From Promineifilum sp019695075 (lineage in GTDB: Bacteria; Chloroflexota; Anaerolineae; Promineifilales; Promineifilaceae): DNA of 64,000 nucleotides. The notes under the pieces were generated by a model, which had not been told where the DNA came from, did not search any database, and saw only the letters and a list, made by a program, of their open reading frames with translations. Positions 7,481-18,998 of the stretch are shown here, one piece after another. The stretch lies in assembly GCA_026129185.1 (NCBI GenBank), contig JAHCIO010000006.1:1-64000 (forward strand), in the 5' to 3' direction. Within the stretch, counting starts at the first letter, position 1. The number at the start of each line of letters is the position of its first letter. Both the position numbers and the translations under genes were made by a program.

Positions 7481-8265
7481 ATGTACTGCTCGGTCATCTC
7501 GCTCTTGGGGCTGGTGAAGACCTGGTCGGTCTGGCCGTACTCAACCAGATAGCCGGCGCGGTCGGTGTCCATGTTGAAGAAGGCGGTGTAGTCCGACGCG
7601 CGGGCCGCCTGCTGCATGTTGTGGGTGACGATCAGGATGGTGTAGTTCTTCTTCAAGTCCTGGATCAATTCCTCGATGCGCAGCGTCGAGATGGGGTCGA
7701 GGGCGGAGGCGGGTTCGTCCATCAGGATCAGCTCCGGCCGCGTAGCGATGGCGCGGGCGATGCACAACCGCTGCTGCTGGCCGCCCGACAGCGACAGGCC
7801 GCTCTGGAAGAGCTTGTCCTTGACATCGTCCCAGACGGCGGCGTCGCGCAGCGACTCCTCCACCAGGGCGTCCATGTCGGCCTTGTTGCCCTTGAAGCCG
7901 TTGATGCGCGCGCCCCAGGCGACATTCTCGTAGATCGTCTTGGGGAACGGGTTCGGCTTCTGGAAGACCATGCCCACGCGCCGGCGAACCTGCACGGGGT
8001 CCACGTCGGCGTCGTAGATGTTCTTGCCGTGGAAGAGGACGGTGCCCTCGGTGCGCGAGATCGGGATGAGGTCGTTCATGCGGTTGAAGGCGCGCAGGAC
8101 GGTGCTCTTGCCGCAGCCGGACGGGCCGATGAGCGCGGTGATCTTGTGCGTCGAGAAGCGCAGATTGATGTCCTTGACAGCGCGAAAGCTGCCGTAGTAG
8201 ATATTCAGGGCCTGGGCCTCGATGGCGAAGGGGCCACCGGAGGGGTCGTGGGCTAAAGTGGTCAT
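7462..8265 (-). CDS. pstB: Phosphate ABC transporter ATP-binding protein PstB
   Basis: A 267-residue ATPase that powers phosphate import. Walker A GPSGCGKST (about residue 48), the Q-loop, the signature LSGGQQQRLCIARAIA, Walker B LILMDEPASALDP and the switch His in TILIVTHNMQQA are all present; the PstB-specific insertion region (RTEGTVLFHGKNIYDADVDP) fits the family. It lies 18 nt after the pstA stop and shares its operon. Its last codons were tandemly copied downstream. Confidence 0.97.
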   Translation of the reverse strand: MTTLAHDPSGGPFAIEAQALNIYYGSFRAVKDINLRFSTHKITALIGPSGCGKSTVLRAFNRMNDLIPISRTEGTVLFHGKNIYDADVDPVQVRRRVGMVFQKPNPFPKTIYENVAWGARINGFKGNKADMDALVEESLRDAAVWDDVKDKLFQSGLSLSGGQQQRLCIARAIATRPELILMDEPASALDPISTLRIEELIQDLKKNYTILIVTHNMQQAARASDYTAFFNMDTDRAGYLVEYGQTDQVFTSPKSEMTEQYITGRFG

Positions 8266-8283
8266 GGGAAGGCTTCCGTGGGC

Positions 8284-10545
8284 CTAGCCGATCCGCCGGG
8301 CGTAGCGATTGCGCAGGTAGATGGCGAAGGCGTTGAGAATGAAGAGCAGAACGAGCAGGACGATGATGGCCGCGCCGGCGATGAGCAGGAAGGTTTGTTG
8401 CGGCCGCGACGTCCACTGGAAGATCTGCGTCGGCAGCGTCGTGAACTTGGAGAACGGCCCGGTCGGGTCGGTGGTGATGAACGTTGACGCGCCGACGACG
8501 ACCAGCGGGGCCGTCTCGCCGATGATGCGCGACATGGCCAGGATGACGCCGGTCATGATGCCGCCGATGGCGTTGGGGACGACGTGGTTCCAGATGGTCT
8601 GCCACTTGGTGGCCCCCAGGCCGAGGCTGGCCTCGCGCAGCGAACTGGGCACGGCCTTGATGGCCTCCTGCGCGCTGATGATGATGACCGGCAAGATGAG
8701 CAGGGCCAGCGTCAGGCCGGCCGAGAGAATGGTGCGGCCGTTGGCCGTGGTGGCGTCGCCGACGCCGAAGACCGCGCCGCTGGTGATCGGCTCCAACACA
8801 CGGACGAAGACGGTCAGGCCCAGCAGGCCGTAGATGATCGACGGCACGCCGGCCAGGTTGTTGATGTTGGTCTGGATGAAGCGGTTGAAGCGCCGGCGCT
8901 TGTCGGCGTACTCCTCCAGGTAGATGGCCGCGCCGACGCCGACGGGAAAGCCGACGAGGATGCCGATCGCCACGACCCACAGCGAGCCGAGGATGGCAGT
9001 GCGCACGCCGGCCAACTCCGGCTGGCTCGACTGCGGCCGGGTCAGGAAGTCCAGCGTCAGCCAGCGCCGGAAGTGAACGTCGGCGGTAGGGTACGCTTCG
9101 CGGGCCTCGGCCATGATCTCCTCGCGGCGGAAGAGCGACTCGGCCAGGAACCACGCTTGTTGAACAACGGGATTGACGACGTCCGCTTGAATGAGGGCCA
9201 CCAGGCTGCCCTTGTCGCGCGGCTCCAGCACGCAGCCGGTCGGGGCCGCGTCGCTCTGGCAACGGGCGGTGAAGGCTTCTTCGGTGTCGCAGACGAAGCT
9301 ATCGGCGTAGAAGCGCTGCTCGGCCTCAATGGCGCGGCAGCGGCCGGCGGTGACGTTGGCCTTGAAGATCTGCACCAGCGCGTCGTAGGGCAGATCGGCC
9401 AGCGTCCGGCCGCCGAAGACGGTATTGACGAAGACATCCATCGTGCCGCTGTCGGTCGTGGGCAGGAAGCGGTGGATGGCGTCGGCCGGCCAGCCGGCGA
9501 CCACCTCCGACCAGTTTGTGGCCGTCGTGAAGAGAGCGGCCAGCTGCTCGCCGTTTACGTCGGCGGCGAAGGTGTTGGCGCTGTTCACGGCCACGACGAC
9601 CGGGTCCAGACCAACCTGCACGCTGAGCGGCGTCAGGTTGTTAGCGGCGCAGGCGGCGGTTTCCACGGTGGTGATGGGCCGGCTGGCATCGACGAGGTCG
9701 GCGCTCTCGGCGCAAAAAGCCTCGAAGCCGGCGACGGTGCCGACGCTGCTGATCTTGATCGCTCCCTGAAAGCCCTCACCGCGGAAGCGCCGGGCGATCT
9801 CGCGCGTGACGGGGTTAAGCGTGGAACTGCCGGAGATGACGATGTCGCCCTCGTAGGCGGCCGGGTCGATGGGCGCGGCGGGGTCGAGGCCGAGCGTCGT
9901 GGCCAGCGCGGCGGCCTGCTCGGCCAGCGCCGTGGCGTCGGCCGGGAACGCGCCCAACTCGCTCATGACCTCTTCGGCGTGCTGCAAGGTGTAGAGCAGG
10001 AAGGCGGCCACCTGCGGCTTGTCGCTGAGGATCGCCGCGGACGAATACAGCAGCAGCGGCCGGGTCAGCGGGTACGTGCCCGTGGCTACGGTCTCGGCCG
10101 TCGGCGCGACGCCATCGACGCTAAGCGCCTGGAGCGCGGCCCCGTTGTCGGCGTAGACGGCATAGCCCAGTAGGCCAATGCCGTTGGCGTCGGCGGCGAT
10201 GCCGGCGGCGATATCGGCGTCGTCCTCGGTGGCTAGAAGGACGTTGGTCGCGCCAAGCACCTGCGACTTGTAGTGGTCGGCCACCAGTTGCGCTTCGGGG
10301 ATGTCCGTCTGCTCGGCCACCAGGCCGAAGGACTGATTGATGATCGACAGCAGCAGCGTGCTGAGGATGACGACGGCCAGCGAGGTGGCCGCCAGGAAGG
10401 CGACGCGCCAGCCCGTGGCCACGCGCTGTCGCCGGGCCACCTGGGCGCGGATGCCCTCTTCAGACGGGTAGAGGGCGGCGAAGCGGTCGCCCTGCTCCGC
10501 GGCCGGCTCCGGCGGAGTTTCGGTGGGTAGCGGTCGGTCGCTCAT
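8284..10545 (-). CDS. pstA: PstA permease with an inserted, circularly permuted PstS domain
   Basis: A 753-residue protein, about 2.5 times the usual PstA length. Order: cytoplasmic tail (1-45), TM1 (about 46-70), a segment like the C-terminal half of PstS (about 85-200; YPLTRPLLLYSSAAILSDKP), an Ala-rich linker (201-232), a segment like the N-terminal half of PstS (233-380; GDIVISGSST, then PTTDSGTMDVF), about 130 residues with four cysteines, then the ABC permease core (from about 512, with SLREASLGLGATKWQTIW as the coupling loop). The pieces align with the separate PstS of this operon but in reversed order. Phosphate-contact motifs (GSST, DASRP, DSGT) are kept. ATGA overlap with pstC and in-frame continuity argue for a real gene. 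Function inferred: a permease-tethered phosphate-binding domain. Confidence 0.9.
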   Translation of the reverse strand: MSDRPLPTETPPEPAAEQGDRFAALYPSEEGIRAQVARRQRVATGWRVAFLAATSLAVVILSTLLLSIINQSFGLVAEQTDIPEAQLVADHYKSQVLGATNVLLATEDDADIAAGIAADANGIGLLGYAVYADNGAALQALSVDGVAPTAETVATGTYPLTRPLLLYSSAAILSDKPQVAAFLLYTLQHAEEVMSELGAFPADATALAEQAAALATTLGLDPAAPIDPAAYEGDIVISGSSTLNPVTREIARRFRGEGFQGAIKISSVGTVAGFEAFCAESADLVDASRPITTVETAACAANNLTPLSVQVGLDPVVVAVNSANTFAADVNGEQLAALFTTATNWSEVVAGWPADAIHRFLPTTDSGTMDVFVNTVFGGRTLADLPYDALVQIFKANVTAGRCRAIEAEQRFYADSFVCDTEEAFTARCQSDAAPTGCVLEPRDKGSLVALIQADVVNPVVQQAWFLAESLFRREEIMAEAREAYPTADVHFRRWLTLDFLTRPQSSQPELAGVRTAILGSLWVVAIGILVGFPVGVGAAIYLEEYADKRRRFNRFIQTNINNLAGVPSIIYGLLGLTVFVRVLEPITSGAVFGVGDATTANGRTILSAGLTLALLILPVIIISAQEAIKAVPSSLREASLGLGATKWQTIWNHVVPNAIGGIMTGVILAMSRIIGETAPLVVVGASTFITTDPTGPFSKFTTLPTQIFQWTSRPQQTFLLIAGAAIIVLLVLLFILNAFAIYLRNRYARRIG

Positions 10546-11519
10546 TCGTACACCTCGCGGAAGCGGGCGACGATGCGCTGGCTGATGATGTTGAGCAGCA
10601 AGGTGACGGCGAAGACGACCAGGCCGATGGCGTAGATGCTCTTGTAGTCGAGCGATTCGTAGCTCAGGTCGCCGCCGCTGATGCGTACCATGTAGCCGGT
10701 CATCGTCTCGGCCGACTCGAACGGGTTCCAGGTCAGCTTTGGCCCCGCGCCGGCGGCGATGGCCACAACCATCGTCTCGCCGAAGGCGCGCGAGATGGCC
10801 ACGACGAGGGCGGCAGCCACGCCGGACAACGCCGCGGGCAGGACGACCTTGACCGCCGTCTCGAAGCGCGTCGCGCCGACGCCGTAGGCGGCTTCGCGCA
10901 GCGAGTTGGGCACGGCGTGGAGCGCGTCCTCGCTCAACGAGGCGATCAGCGGCGTGATGAGCACGCCGACGACCAGCCCGGCCGAGGCGACGTTGTAGAT
11001 CTGAACGATGTCCTTGCCCAGGACGGCGCGCAGGATGGCCGTGACGAAGGTCAGAGCGAAGTAGCCGTAGACAACCGTGGGCACGCCGGCCAGCATCTCC
11101 AGCGCCGGCTTCAGCAAACCACGCACCCGCGGCGAGGCGTACTCGCTCAGGAAGACGGCCGAAGCCAGGCCCAGCGGGATGGCCACGAGCAGGGCGATGG
11201 CGGTGATCATCAGCGTGGCGTTCAACAGCGGCAGAATGCCGAAGTGGTTGGCCTGCGGCTGCCAGGTAGTGTCGGTGAGGAAGTTGACCACGGTGACGCG
11301 CTCATCGGCAAAGAAGCGCAGGGCCTCTTCCAGCAAGATGGCGACGATGCCGATGGTCGTCAAAATGGATACGGCGGCGGCGATGAACAGGCCGGATTCG
11401 ATGGTGCGCTCGCCGATACGGTGGCGCCGGCTCAGGTCAGGCACGTCGGGCGCGTTAACCGTCCCGGCGCGGCTGGAGCCGGCTTCCCCGCGCGGAGGCA
11501 GCACAGTTAAGTTCTCCAT
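10542..11519 (-). CDS. pstC: Phosphate ABC transporter permease PstC
   Basis: A 325-residue inner-membrane permease that pairs with PstA. About six transmembrane helices are visible after a hydrophilic N-terminus; the coupling-loop motif SLREAAYGVGATRFETAVKV and GVPTVVYGYFAL are typical of PstC. The ATG at 11519 is preferred, with GGAG six nt upstream, although in-frame ATGs at 11531 and 11540 cannot be excluded. Its stop overlaps the pstA start (ATGA), implying translational coupling. Confidence 0.94.
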   Translation of the reverse strand: MENLTVLPPRGEAGSSRAGTVNAPDVPDLSRRHRIGERTIESGLFIAAAVSILTTIGIVAILLEEALRFFADERVTVVNFLTDTTWQPQANHFGILPLLNATLMITAIALLVAIPLGLASAVFLSEYASPRVRGLLKPALEMLAGVPTVVYGYFALTFVTAILRAVLGKDIVQIYNVASAGLVVGVLITPLIASLSEDALHAVPNSLREAAYGVGATRFETAVKVVLPAALSGVAAALVVAISRAFGETMVVAIAAGAGPKLTWNPFESAETMTGYMVRISGGDLSYESLDYKSIYAIGLVVFAVTLLLNIISQRIVARFREVYE

Positions 11520-11640
11520 GTCCTTCTCCATAACCCCCATTCTAGGCGCGAATGAGCAATTGTGACAATCGTTCGCGCCACTCAATTAGTGACATCCGAC
11601 GCGGACACAATGCAACCCGCTCCGATTCGATAACGGTGAC

Positions 11641-11680
11641 GCGCCGCCCGCGCCCGGATGATTCCGGGCGTGCGCGGCGG
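11641..11680 (-). promoter_or_regulatory. Intercistronic hairpin between pstS and pstC
   Basis: CGCCCGGA and TCCGGGCG form a perfect 8-bp stem with a 4-nt loop, partly extended by flanking GC-rich arms. There is no T tract, so it looks like an mRNA-stabilising or partial-attenuation hairpin, which would allow more PstS than permease. Inference only. Confidence 0.5.
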
Positions 11681-11723
11681 AGTCTATTTGTCTAGCAGCC
11701 TTGATAGGCGCTGTCGTCTATGT

Positions 11724-12803
11724 TTACTGTGCCGCGGCGTCCACGAACGCGCAGCGCGCGCCGTTGAGCGCCTCGTCGCTGGCCGGGAAGTAGCCGACGG
11801 TCTCAATCTCTTCATCGACATACGTCAGGAAGAAGTTGATGTAGTCGGCCACCTGCGGCTTGGCCGTCAGGATGCTGGCGTCGCTGTAGAGGAACAGCGG
11901 CCGGGCCAGCGCATACGTCCCGCCCTCGACCGTCTCGAAGTCCGGCGCGACGCCCTCGACGGCCACCAGCCGCACTGTATCGGCGTTGTTGGCCGCGTAG
12001 GCATAGCCGAAGTAGCCGATGGCGTAGGGGCTGCCGGCCACGCCCTGCACCAGCACGTTGTCGTCCTCGCTCTGTTGCAGGTTGGCCGCCTCCAGCTGCG
12101 GGTTGGCCGCGCCGTCTTCCAGGTCGGGGTAGACGACCTCGGTGAAGTAGTCGAACGTGCCGCTGTCGGTGCCCGGAATGTAGCGCTCAATCGGCTCGTC
12201 CGGGAACGATGGGTCTACGTCCGCCCACGTCTCCGCCGTCGAGAACACCAGCGCCAGCTGCGCCAGCGTCAGGTCTTGCGCGAAGTCGTTCTCCTGGCTG
12301 ACCACGACGGCCAGACCGTCTGTGCCGATGCGGAACTCGATTGGCGTCCGGCCGATGGCCGCGCAGTTGGCCGCTTCCTCGTCCTTGATCGCCCGGCTGG
12401 CTGTGGCGATGTCGGTCTCGCCCGTGCCGCAGAAGCGCTCGAAGCCGCCGCCCGTGCCCACGCTGTCGATGGTGATCTGGCCGCTGAAGCCCTCAGACTG
12501 GTAGCGCTCGGCAATCGTCTCCGCCAGCGGGAAGACCGTCGAACTGCCGGCGACGACGATATTGCCCGACACCGCCAGCGGATCGGCCATCGGCATCGCG
12601 CCGTCGCCTTCCGCGGGGGCCGCAGCCTCAGCCGTCGGCTCGGCCGCGGCTGGTTCTTCTGTCGCCGCCGCTTCTTCGACGGCTGTCTCAATGGTTGCTT
12701 CGGCTGGGGCTGTTGGTTCTGTTTCGGTCTGCGTCGCCGTCCCGCCACAGGCAACGGCAAACAGCGCCACAAAGATCAACAGCACCACGAGTTTACTACG
12801 CAT
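11724..12803 (-). CDS. pstS: Phosphate-binding lipoprotein PstS
   Basis: A 359-residue exported phosphate receptor. The signal peptide MRSKLVVLLIFVALFAVAC ends in a lipobox Cys, followed by a low-complexity Thr/Glu/Ala/Pro spacer of about 60 residues, then the type II periplasmic-binding fold: GNIVVAGSSTVFPL, TATASRAI-like IATASRAIKDEEAANC, PGTDSGTFDYF and PLFLYSDASILTAKP. GGAGGAGAGA immediately precedes the ATG. It is the first gene of pstSCAB-phoU and has the strongest regulatory region, a six-unit Pho box. Confidence 0.96.
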   Translation of the reverse strand: MRSKLVVLLIFVALFAVACGGTATQTETEPTAPAEATIETAVEEAAATEEPAAAEPTAEAAAPAEGDGAMPMADPLAVSGNIVVAGSSTVFPLAETIAERYQSEGFSGQITIDSVGTGGGFERFCGTGETDIATASRAIKDEEAANCAAIGRTPIEFRIGTDGLAVVVSQENDFAQDLTLAQLALVFSTAETWADVDPSFPDEPIERYIPGTDSGTFDYFTEVVYPDLEDGAANPQLEAANLQQSEDDNVLVQGVAGSPYAIGYFGYAYAANNADTVRLVAVEGVAPDFETVEGGTYALARPLFLYSDASILTAKPQVADYINFFLTYVDEEIETVGYFPASDEALNGARCAFVDAAAQ

Positions 12804-12924
12804 TCTCTCCTCCGAATTGGTTGGTTCCCCTGACTGTTTCGTCGCCAATAGGCAGCCCCCACTGGACGCAATTGCGCCCGTGGGGCAACGATGCCATGAG
12901 GGATGACAAACTTCACTAAGGTGG

Positions 12925-12930
12925 AGGATA
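12925..12930 (-). promoter_or_regulatory. Candidate -10 element of the pstS promoter
   Basis: TATCCT read on the minus strand lies 9 nt downstream of the last Pho-box repeat. In PhoB/PhoP-activated promoters the Pho box commonly replaces a good -35 and sits about 10 nt before the -10. Confidence 0.5.
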
Positions 12931-12939
12931 GCACCCGGC

Positions 12940-13000
12940 TGTTAAGGAGAAGTCAGCCGCGTGTAAAGGCCAGGCTAAGGTTGTGTTAACAGCTTGTAAA
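12940..13000 (-). promoter_or_regulatory. Pho box: six direct repeats with 11-bp period
   Basis: Read on the minus strand, TTAACA-like hexamers occur every 11 bp: TTTACA, TTAACA, TTAGCC, TTTACA, CTGACT, TTAACA (plus-strand starts 12995, 12984, 12973, 12962, 12951, 12940). Four of six are strong matches. This is the spacing and sequence type known for PhoP/PhoB binding (B. subtilis TTAACA repeats). It lies between phoR and pstS, 137 nt before the pstS start. Confidence 0.8.
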
Positions 13001-13008
13001 CGGCGGCG

Positions 13009-14400
13009 TCACGCGGTGGCCGCCGGCAGAGTAAAGTAGAAACTGCTGCCCTTATCGATCTTGCTCTTGACCCAGATGCGTCCGCCGTGAGCCTCAACGG
13101 TGTGGCGGGCGATGGCCAGGCCCAGACCGGTGCCGCCCCGCCCGCGCGTGCGCGCCCGGTCGGACTTGTAGAAGCGCTCGAAGACGCGCGACAAGTCCGC
13201 CTTGGCGATGCCGATGCCGGTGTCGCGTACCTCGAAGAGCACTTCGCCGGCGTTGTCGGGCTGCGGCCCGGCGCTGAGGCGGATGTGGCCGCCCGGCAGG
13301 GTGAACTTGATGGCGTTGTGGAGCAGGTTGGTGATGACCTGCTGGATGCGCTCCTCATCGGCCAGCACCGGCGGCGTGCCGGCGGCCACTTCGACGCTCA
13401 ACGACGTACCCGCCCGCTCGGCCTGCGACGCCAGCCGCTCCAACGGCACCTCGAAGAGGCGCGCCACAGCCACGGGCACGAGCCGCAGGCGCACCTGGCC
13501 CGACTCGATCTGCGAAAGTTCGGTCATCTCGGCCACCATCTGGGTCATGGCGTGAACTTCGTTCTCGGCCTGGCGCAGGAAGCGCTCGGCCGCCGGCGGG
13601 TCGGCCAGGGCGCCGTCTTGCAGCGTTTCGATAACGGCGCGCAGCGAGGCCAGCGGTGTGCGCAATTCGTGCGAGAGGTTGCCGAGGAAGTCGCGGCGCA
13701 TGGTTTGCAAGCGGCGCACCTGGGTCAAGTCCTGGAAGATGACCACGTAGCCGGCCGTGCCGCTCTCGCTAAAGGGCGTGACGACAACCTGCAACAGCAA
13801 TTCCGGCCCCAGTTCGACCGCCTCGACCTGCTCCTGCTCCTGAGCGCGACAGCGCTGCCATAGCTCGATGAGGCTGTGGTGGCGGACGACGGCGGCGAAG
13901 GGGCGGCCGAGGGCCTCCGCCGGCGTCGTCCGCAACAGGCGGCAGGCGGCCGGGTTGATAAGCAAGACAAGGCCGAGGTGATCGGTGATGAGAACGCCAT
14001 CGGCCATGTGCTCCAGCACCATAGCAAAGCGCCGGTGATCGCGCACCAGGGCGCTGATACGCTCGTGCTGGCGCTCGGCCATGTCGTTGAAGGCGCTGAC
14101 AAGGCCGCTGGCGGTGTGGCGGCTGTCGGGCAGAACGCGGGCGGCGTCATCGCCGGCGGCGATGCGGCGGGCCGCGTCAGCAACTTCCCGCGCCGGCCGG
14201 ACAATGCGCCGGGCCAGCCAGAAGGATAGGCCGGCCGTGGCCAACAGCCCCAGCCCGGCCGCTGCCAGCAGCGCCCGTGGCGGACAACCGGGGTTGGCCA
14301 GACAGCCACTGCGCGTCACGTACAGATATACGCCCAGGGCGAGGGCCACGGCCAGAAGCGCGTAGGGGATGAAGATGCGCCGGAACAGCCTCGTGGTCAT
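13009..14400 (-). CDS. phoR: Phosphate-sensing histidine kinase PhoR
   Basis: A 463-residue membrane histidine kinase. Two transmembrane helices (about 9-28 and 42-62) flank a very short loop, so it has no real sensor ectodomain, as in PhoR proteins that read phosphate through PstSCAB-PhoU. A HAMP-like segment (63-115), a PAS domain (about 125-225), HisKA with NLSHELRTPLA (phospho-acceptor H244) and HATPase_c with DTGIGI and GGTGLGLAI follow. It lies 3 nt after phoB, so the pair is co-transcribed, directly upstream of the pst genes. Confidence 0.94.
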   Translation of the reverse strand: MTTRLFRRIFIPYALLAVALALGVYLYVTRSGCLANPGCPPRALLAAAGLGLLATAGLSFWLARRIVRPAREVADAARRIAAGDDAARVLPDSRHTASGLVSAFNDMAERQHERISALVRDHRRFAMVLEHMADGVLITDHLGLVLLINPAACRLLRTTPAEALGRPFAAVVRHHSLIELWQRCRAQEQEQVEAVELGPELLLQVVVTPFSESGTAGYVVIFQDLTQVRRLQTMRRDFLGNLSHELRTPLASLRAVIETLQDGALADPPAAERFLRQAENEVHAMTQMVAEMTELSQIESGQVRLRLVPVAVARLFEVPLERLASQAERAGTSLSVEVAAGTPPVLADEERIQQVITNLLHNAIKFTLPGGHIRLSAGPQPDNAGEVLFEVRDTGIGIAKADLSRVFERFYKSDRARTRGRGGTGLGLAIARHTVEAHGGRIWVKSKIDKGSSFYFTLPAATA

Positions 14401-14403
14401 GCC

Positions 14404-15141
<738 letters not shown>

Positions 15142-15173
15142 GAGCGCTTTCCGTGGCCGCGGGGCCGGAGTTC

Positions 15174-15201
15174 TGGACAGGCGGACAATGCCGCGTATGA
15201 T
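15174..15201 (+). promoter_or_regulatory. Candidate promoter for tex
   Basis: TGGACA (15174-15179) and TATGAT (15196-15201) with a 16-nt spacer lie in the divergent phoB-tex gap, 25 nt before the tex ATG, whose RBS GGAGAA follows at about 15214. Confidence 0.6.
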
Positions 15202-15226
15202 CAGATGCCAGTCGGAGAATACCATC

Positions 15227-17386
<2,160 letters not shown>

Positions 17387-17420
17387 GGCCGGTCGCGGAC
17401 GCGGCCGGATCGAGACAGCG

Positions 17421-18197
17421 ATGGACAACTTGCCGACCCAGGTGACCTTCCGTTTCGACGCCGAGCTAAACGACTTCCTGCCGGCGCGGTGGCGCGGGGT
17501 CGCCTTCGCCTACGGCTACAAGGGCGCGCAATCGGTCAAGCACCTCATCGAGGCCATCGGCGTACCCCACCCGGAGGTCGAATTTATCCTGGTGGACGGG
17601 CGGCCGGTCGGCTTCGACTACCAACCCCGCGACGGCGAGCACATCGCCGTCTATCCCGCCGCCGGCGAACTCGCCCGCGAGGGCCTGCCCGCGCTGCGGC
17701 CGCCGCCGCCCGACCCCATCGCCTTCCTGGCCGACAACCACCTCGGCCGGTTGGCGCGCTATTTGCGCCTGCTGGGCTTCGACACGGCCTATGGCGGCGA
17801 CCAGGACGACGACGTGCTGGCCGAGCGCTCGCGCGACGAGAACCGGGTGCTGCTGACGCGGGATCGGGGGCTGCTGAAGCGGAGCCTGGTGCAGTTCGGC
17901 TATTGCCTGCGCTCGATGGATGCCGGCGAGCAACTCATCGCCGTCCTGCGGCGCTACCGGCTCTTCGACCACATCGAGCCGTGGCGGCGCTGCCTGCGTT
18001 GCAATGGTCTGCTGGAGCCAGTGGACAAGGCGGCCATTCTGCACCTGTTGGAGCCAAAGACGAAGCAGTACTATGACACGTTCCAGCAGTGCGGGACGTG
18101 CGGGCAGGTGTATTGGCGCGGGTCGCACGTGGGCGGACTGGAGGGGTTGGTGGCGGCCGTAGAATCGCGGCGCATGAAAGACGAGAAACCCCGTTAG
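17421..18197 (+). CDS. Mut7-C RNase-domain protein with ubiquitin-like N-terminus
   Basis: A 258-residue two-domain protein. Residues about 5-90 resemble the MoaD/ubiquitin-like domain that precedes Mut7-C (FRFDAELNDFLP, then FILVDGRPVGFDY). Residues about 98-250 are Mut7-C, a PIN-like RNase fold: FLADNHLGRLARYLRLLGFDT, then RVLLTRDRGLLKR and a zinc ribbon with CLRC and CGTC pairs. Such proteins are presumed nucleases; the substrate is unknown. It probably follows tex in one transcript. Its stop overlaps that of the convergent PIN toxin gene (18194-18197). Confidence 0.88.
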   Translation: MDNLPTQVTFRFDAELNDFLPARWRGVAFAYGYKGAQSVKHLIEAIGVPHPEVEFILVDGRPVGFDYQPRDGEHIAVYPAAGELAREGLPALRPPPPDPIAFLADNHLGRLARYLRLLGFDTAYGGDQDDDVLAERSRDENRVLLTRDRGLLKRSLVQFGYCLRSMDAGEQLIAVLRRYRLFDHIEPWRRCLRCNGLLEPVDKAAILHLLEPKTKQYYDTFQQCGTCGQVYWRGSHVGGLEGLVAAVESRRMKDEKPR

Positions 18198-18619
18198 GCA
18201 AGCAGGGCGGCAAATTGCGCCGGGGTTAGGATGGCAAGGCCCTGGATTTGGTCGTTGAGTACGAGCAAGTCTTTGTCACCCGTCACAAGATAGTCGGCCC
18301 CACCAACCGTGGCATAGGCCAAGAGATAGTCATCTTTTGGATCGCGTGCCACCTGGGGAATCTGTTCCCTGATCTCTTCAATAAGCTCACCGTATTCTAT
18401 CAAGATTTCTGCCAAATCTTCTAAGTCGGCCAGAGTGATGCGTTTTGCCAAGCGAGGCTTGTTGATAATTGTGGTTCGGAATTCGTCTATTAAGCGCTGC
18501 GGCACAAGTAGTAGAAACCTACCGTCAAGAAACGCATCAATAATAGTGCGCACTGCCCCTTCATCATATGGATTCAGAAGGTAACTGACTAGGACGTTCG
18601 TATCGATCAGAGCGCGCAT
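18194..18619 (-). CDS. PIN-domain toxin (VapC-like RNase)
   Basis: A 141-residue PIN-domain protein, a Mg-dependent RNase fold. The acidic site is visible as D6 in ALIDTNVLVSYL, an E in the IDEFRTTI helix, and the C-terminal DPKDDYLLAYA and LVTGDKDLL motifs. It follows a Phd-type antitoxin by 2 nt in the usual antitoxin-first order. The codons are less GC-rich than in neighbours, as expected for a transferred toxin-antitoxin cassette. It belongs to the group annotated as putative toxin-antitoxin system toxin component, PIN family. Confidence 0.88.
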   Translation of the reverse strand: MRALIDTNVLVSYLLNPYDEGAVRTIIDAFLDGRFLLLVPQRLIDEFRTTIINKPRLAKRITLADLEDLAEILIEYGELIEEIREQIPQVARDPKDDYLLAYATVGGADYLVTGDKDLLVLNDQIQGLAILTPAQFAALLA

Positions 18620-18621
18620 CT

Positions 18622-18951
18622 TTAGGGTTGATAGCGTACTTTCCCTTCACGTATCATCCGATCAAGCGTTTCTCGCACAAGCTCATCAGCCACGGCTTCT
18701 GCTTCCTCAGGAGTTAGGTCTATATTACGCGCCCTCATTCGCTCTGCCAACGCCTCAAGTTTACGCAATGCCTCTCTCCGTCGCGCCTCTTTCTCAAGAG
18801 CCAAAAATCCCTCGTATCTCTCATACGGTAGAATAACGGCCCTTGGCTCGCCGCGGCTTTTGATAACGACTTCGTCGCTATTCTCCACCGCCCAATCCAT
18901 TACTGCGCTCAACTGGTTCTTGGCCTCGCTGACCGAAACGGTTTTTGGCAT
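18622..18951 (-). CDS. Phd/YefM-family antitoxin
   Basis: A 109-residue antitoxin. The N-terminal Phd/YefM fold starts MPKTVSVSEAKNQLSAVMDWA and continues with VVIKSRGEPRAVILPYERYEGFL, which binds DNA as a dimer. The C-terminal 60 residues are charged and helical (EKEARRREALRKLEALAERM) and should wrap the PIN toxin. It precedes the toxin by 2 nt. A consensus promoter and an inverted repeat over its -10 lie upstream, consistent with autorepression. Confidence 0.9.
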   Translation of the reverse strand: MPKTVSVSEAKNQLSAVMDWAVENSDEVVIKSRGEPRAVILPYERYEGFLALEKEARRREALRKLEALAERMRARNIDLTPEEAEAVADELVRETLDRMIREGKVRYQP

Positions 18952-18998
18952 TGCTCACTGTTCCTTGCGTGCCGCTTAAATGGCTATCTAGCCTCTAA

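Noticed and set aside
7541..9262. A 573-codon minus-strand frame across pstB and pstA
   Set aside because: Arg/His/Pro-rich translation typical of a frame-shifted shadow; the true pstB and pstA frames carry all motifs.
8284..10545. Frameshift or chimeric join of pstS and pstA
   Set aside because: The frame is open throughout, the PstS halves are in swapped order rather than simply appended, and the overlap with pstC and spacing to pstB are normal; an assembly error cannot be fully excluded but is not indicated.
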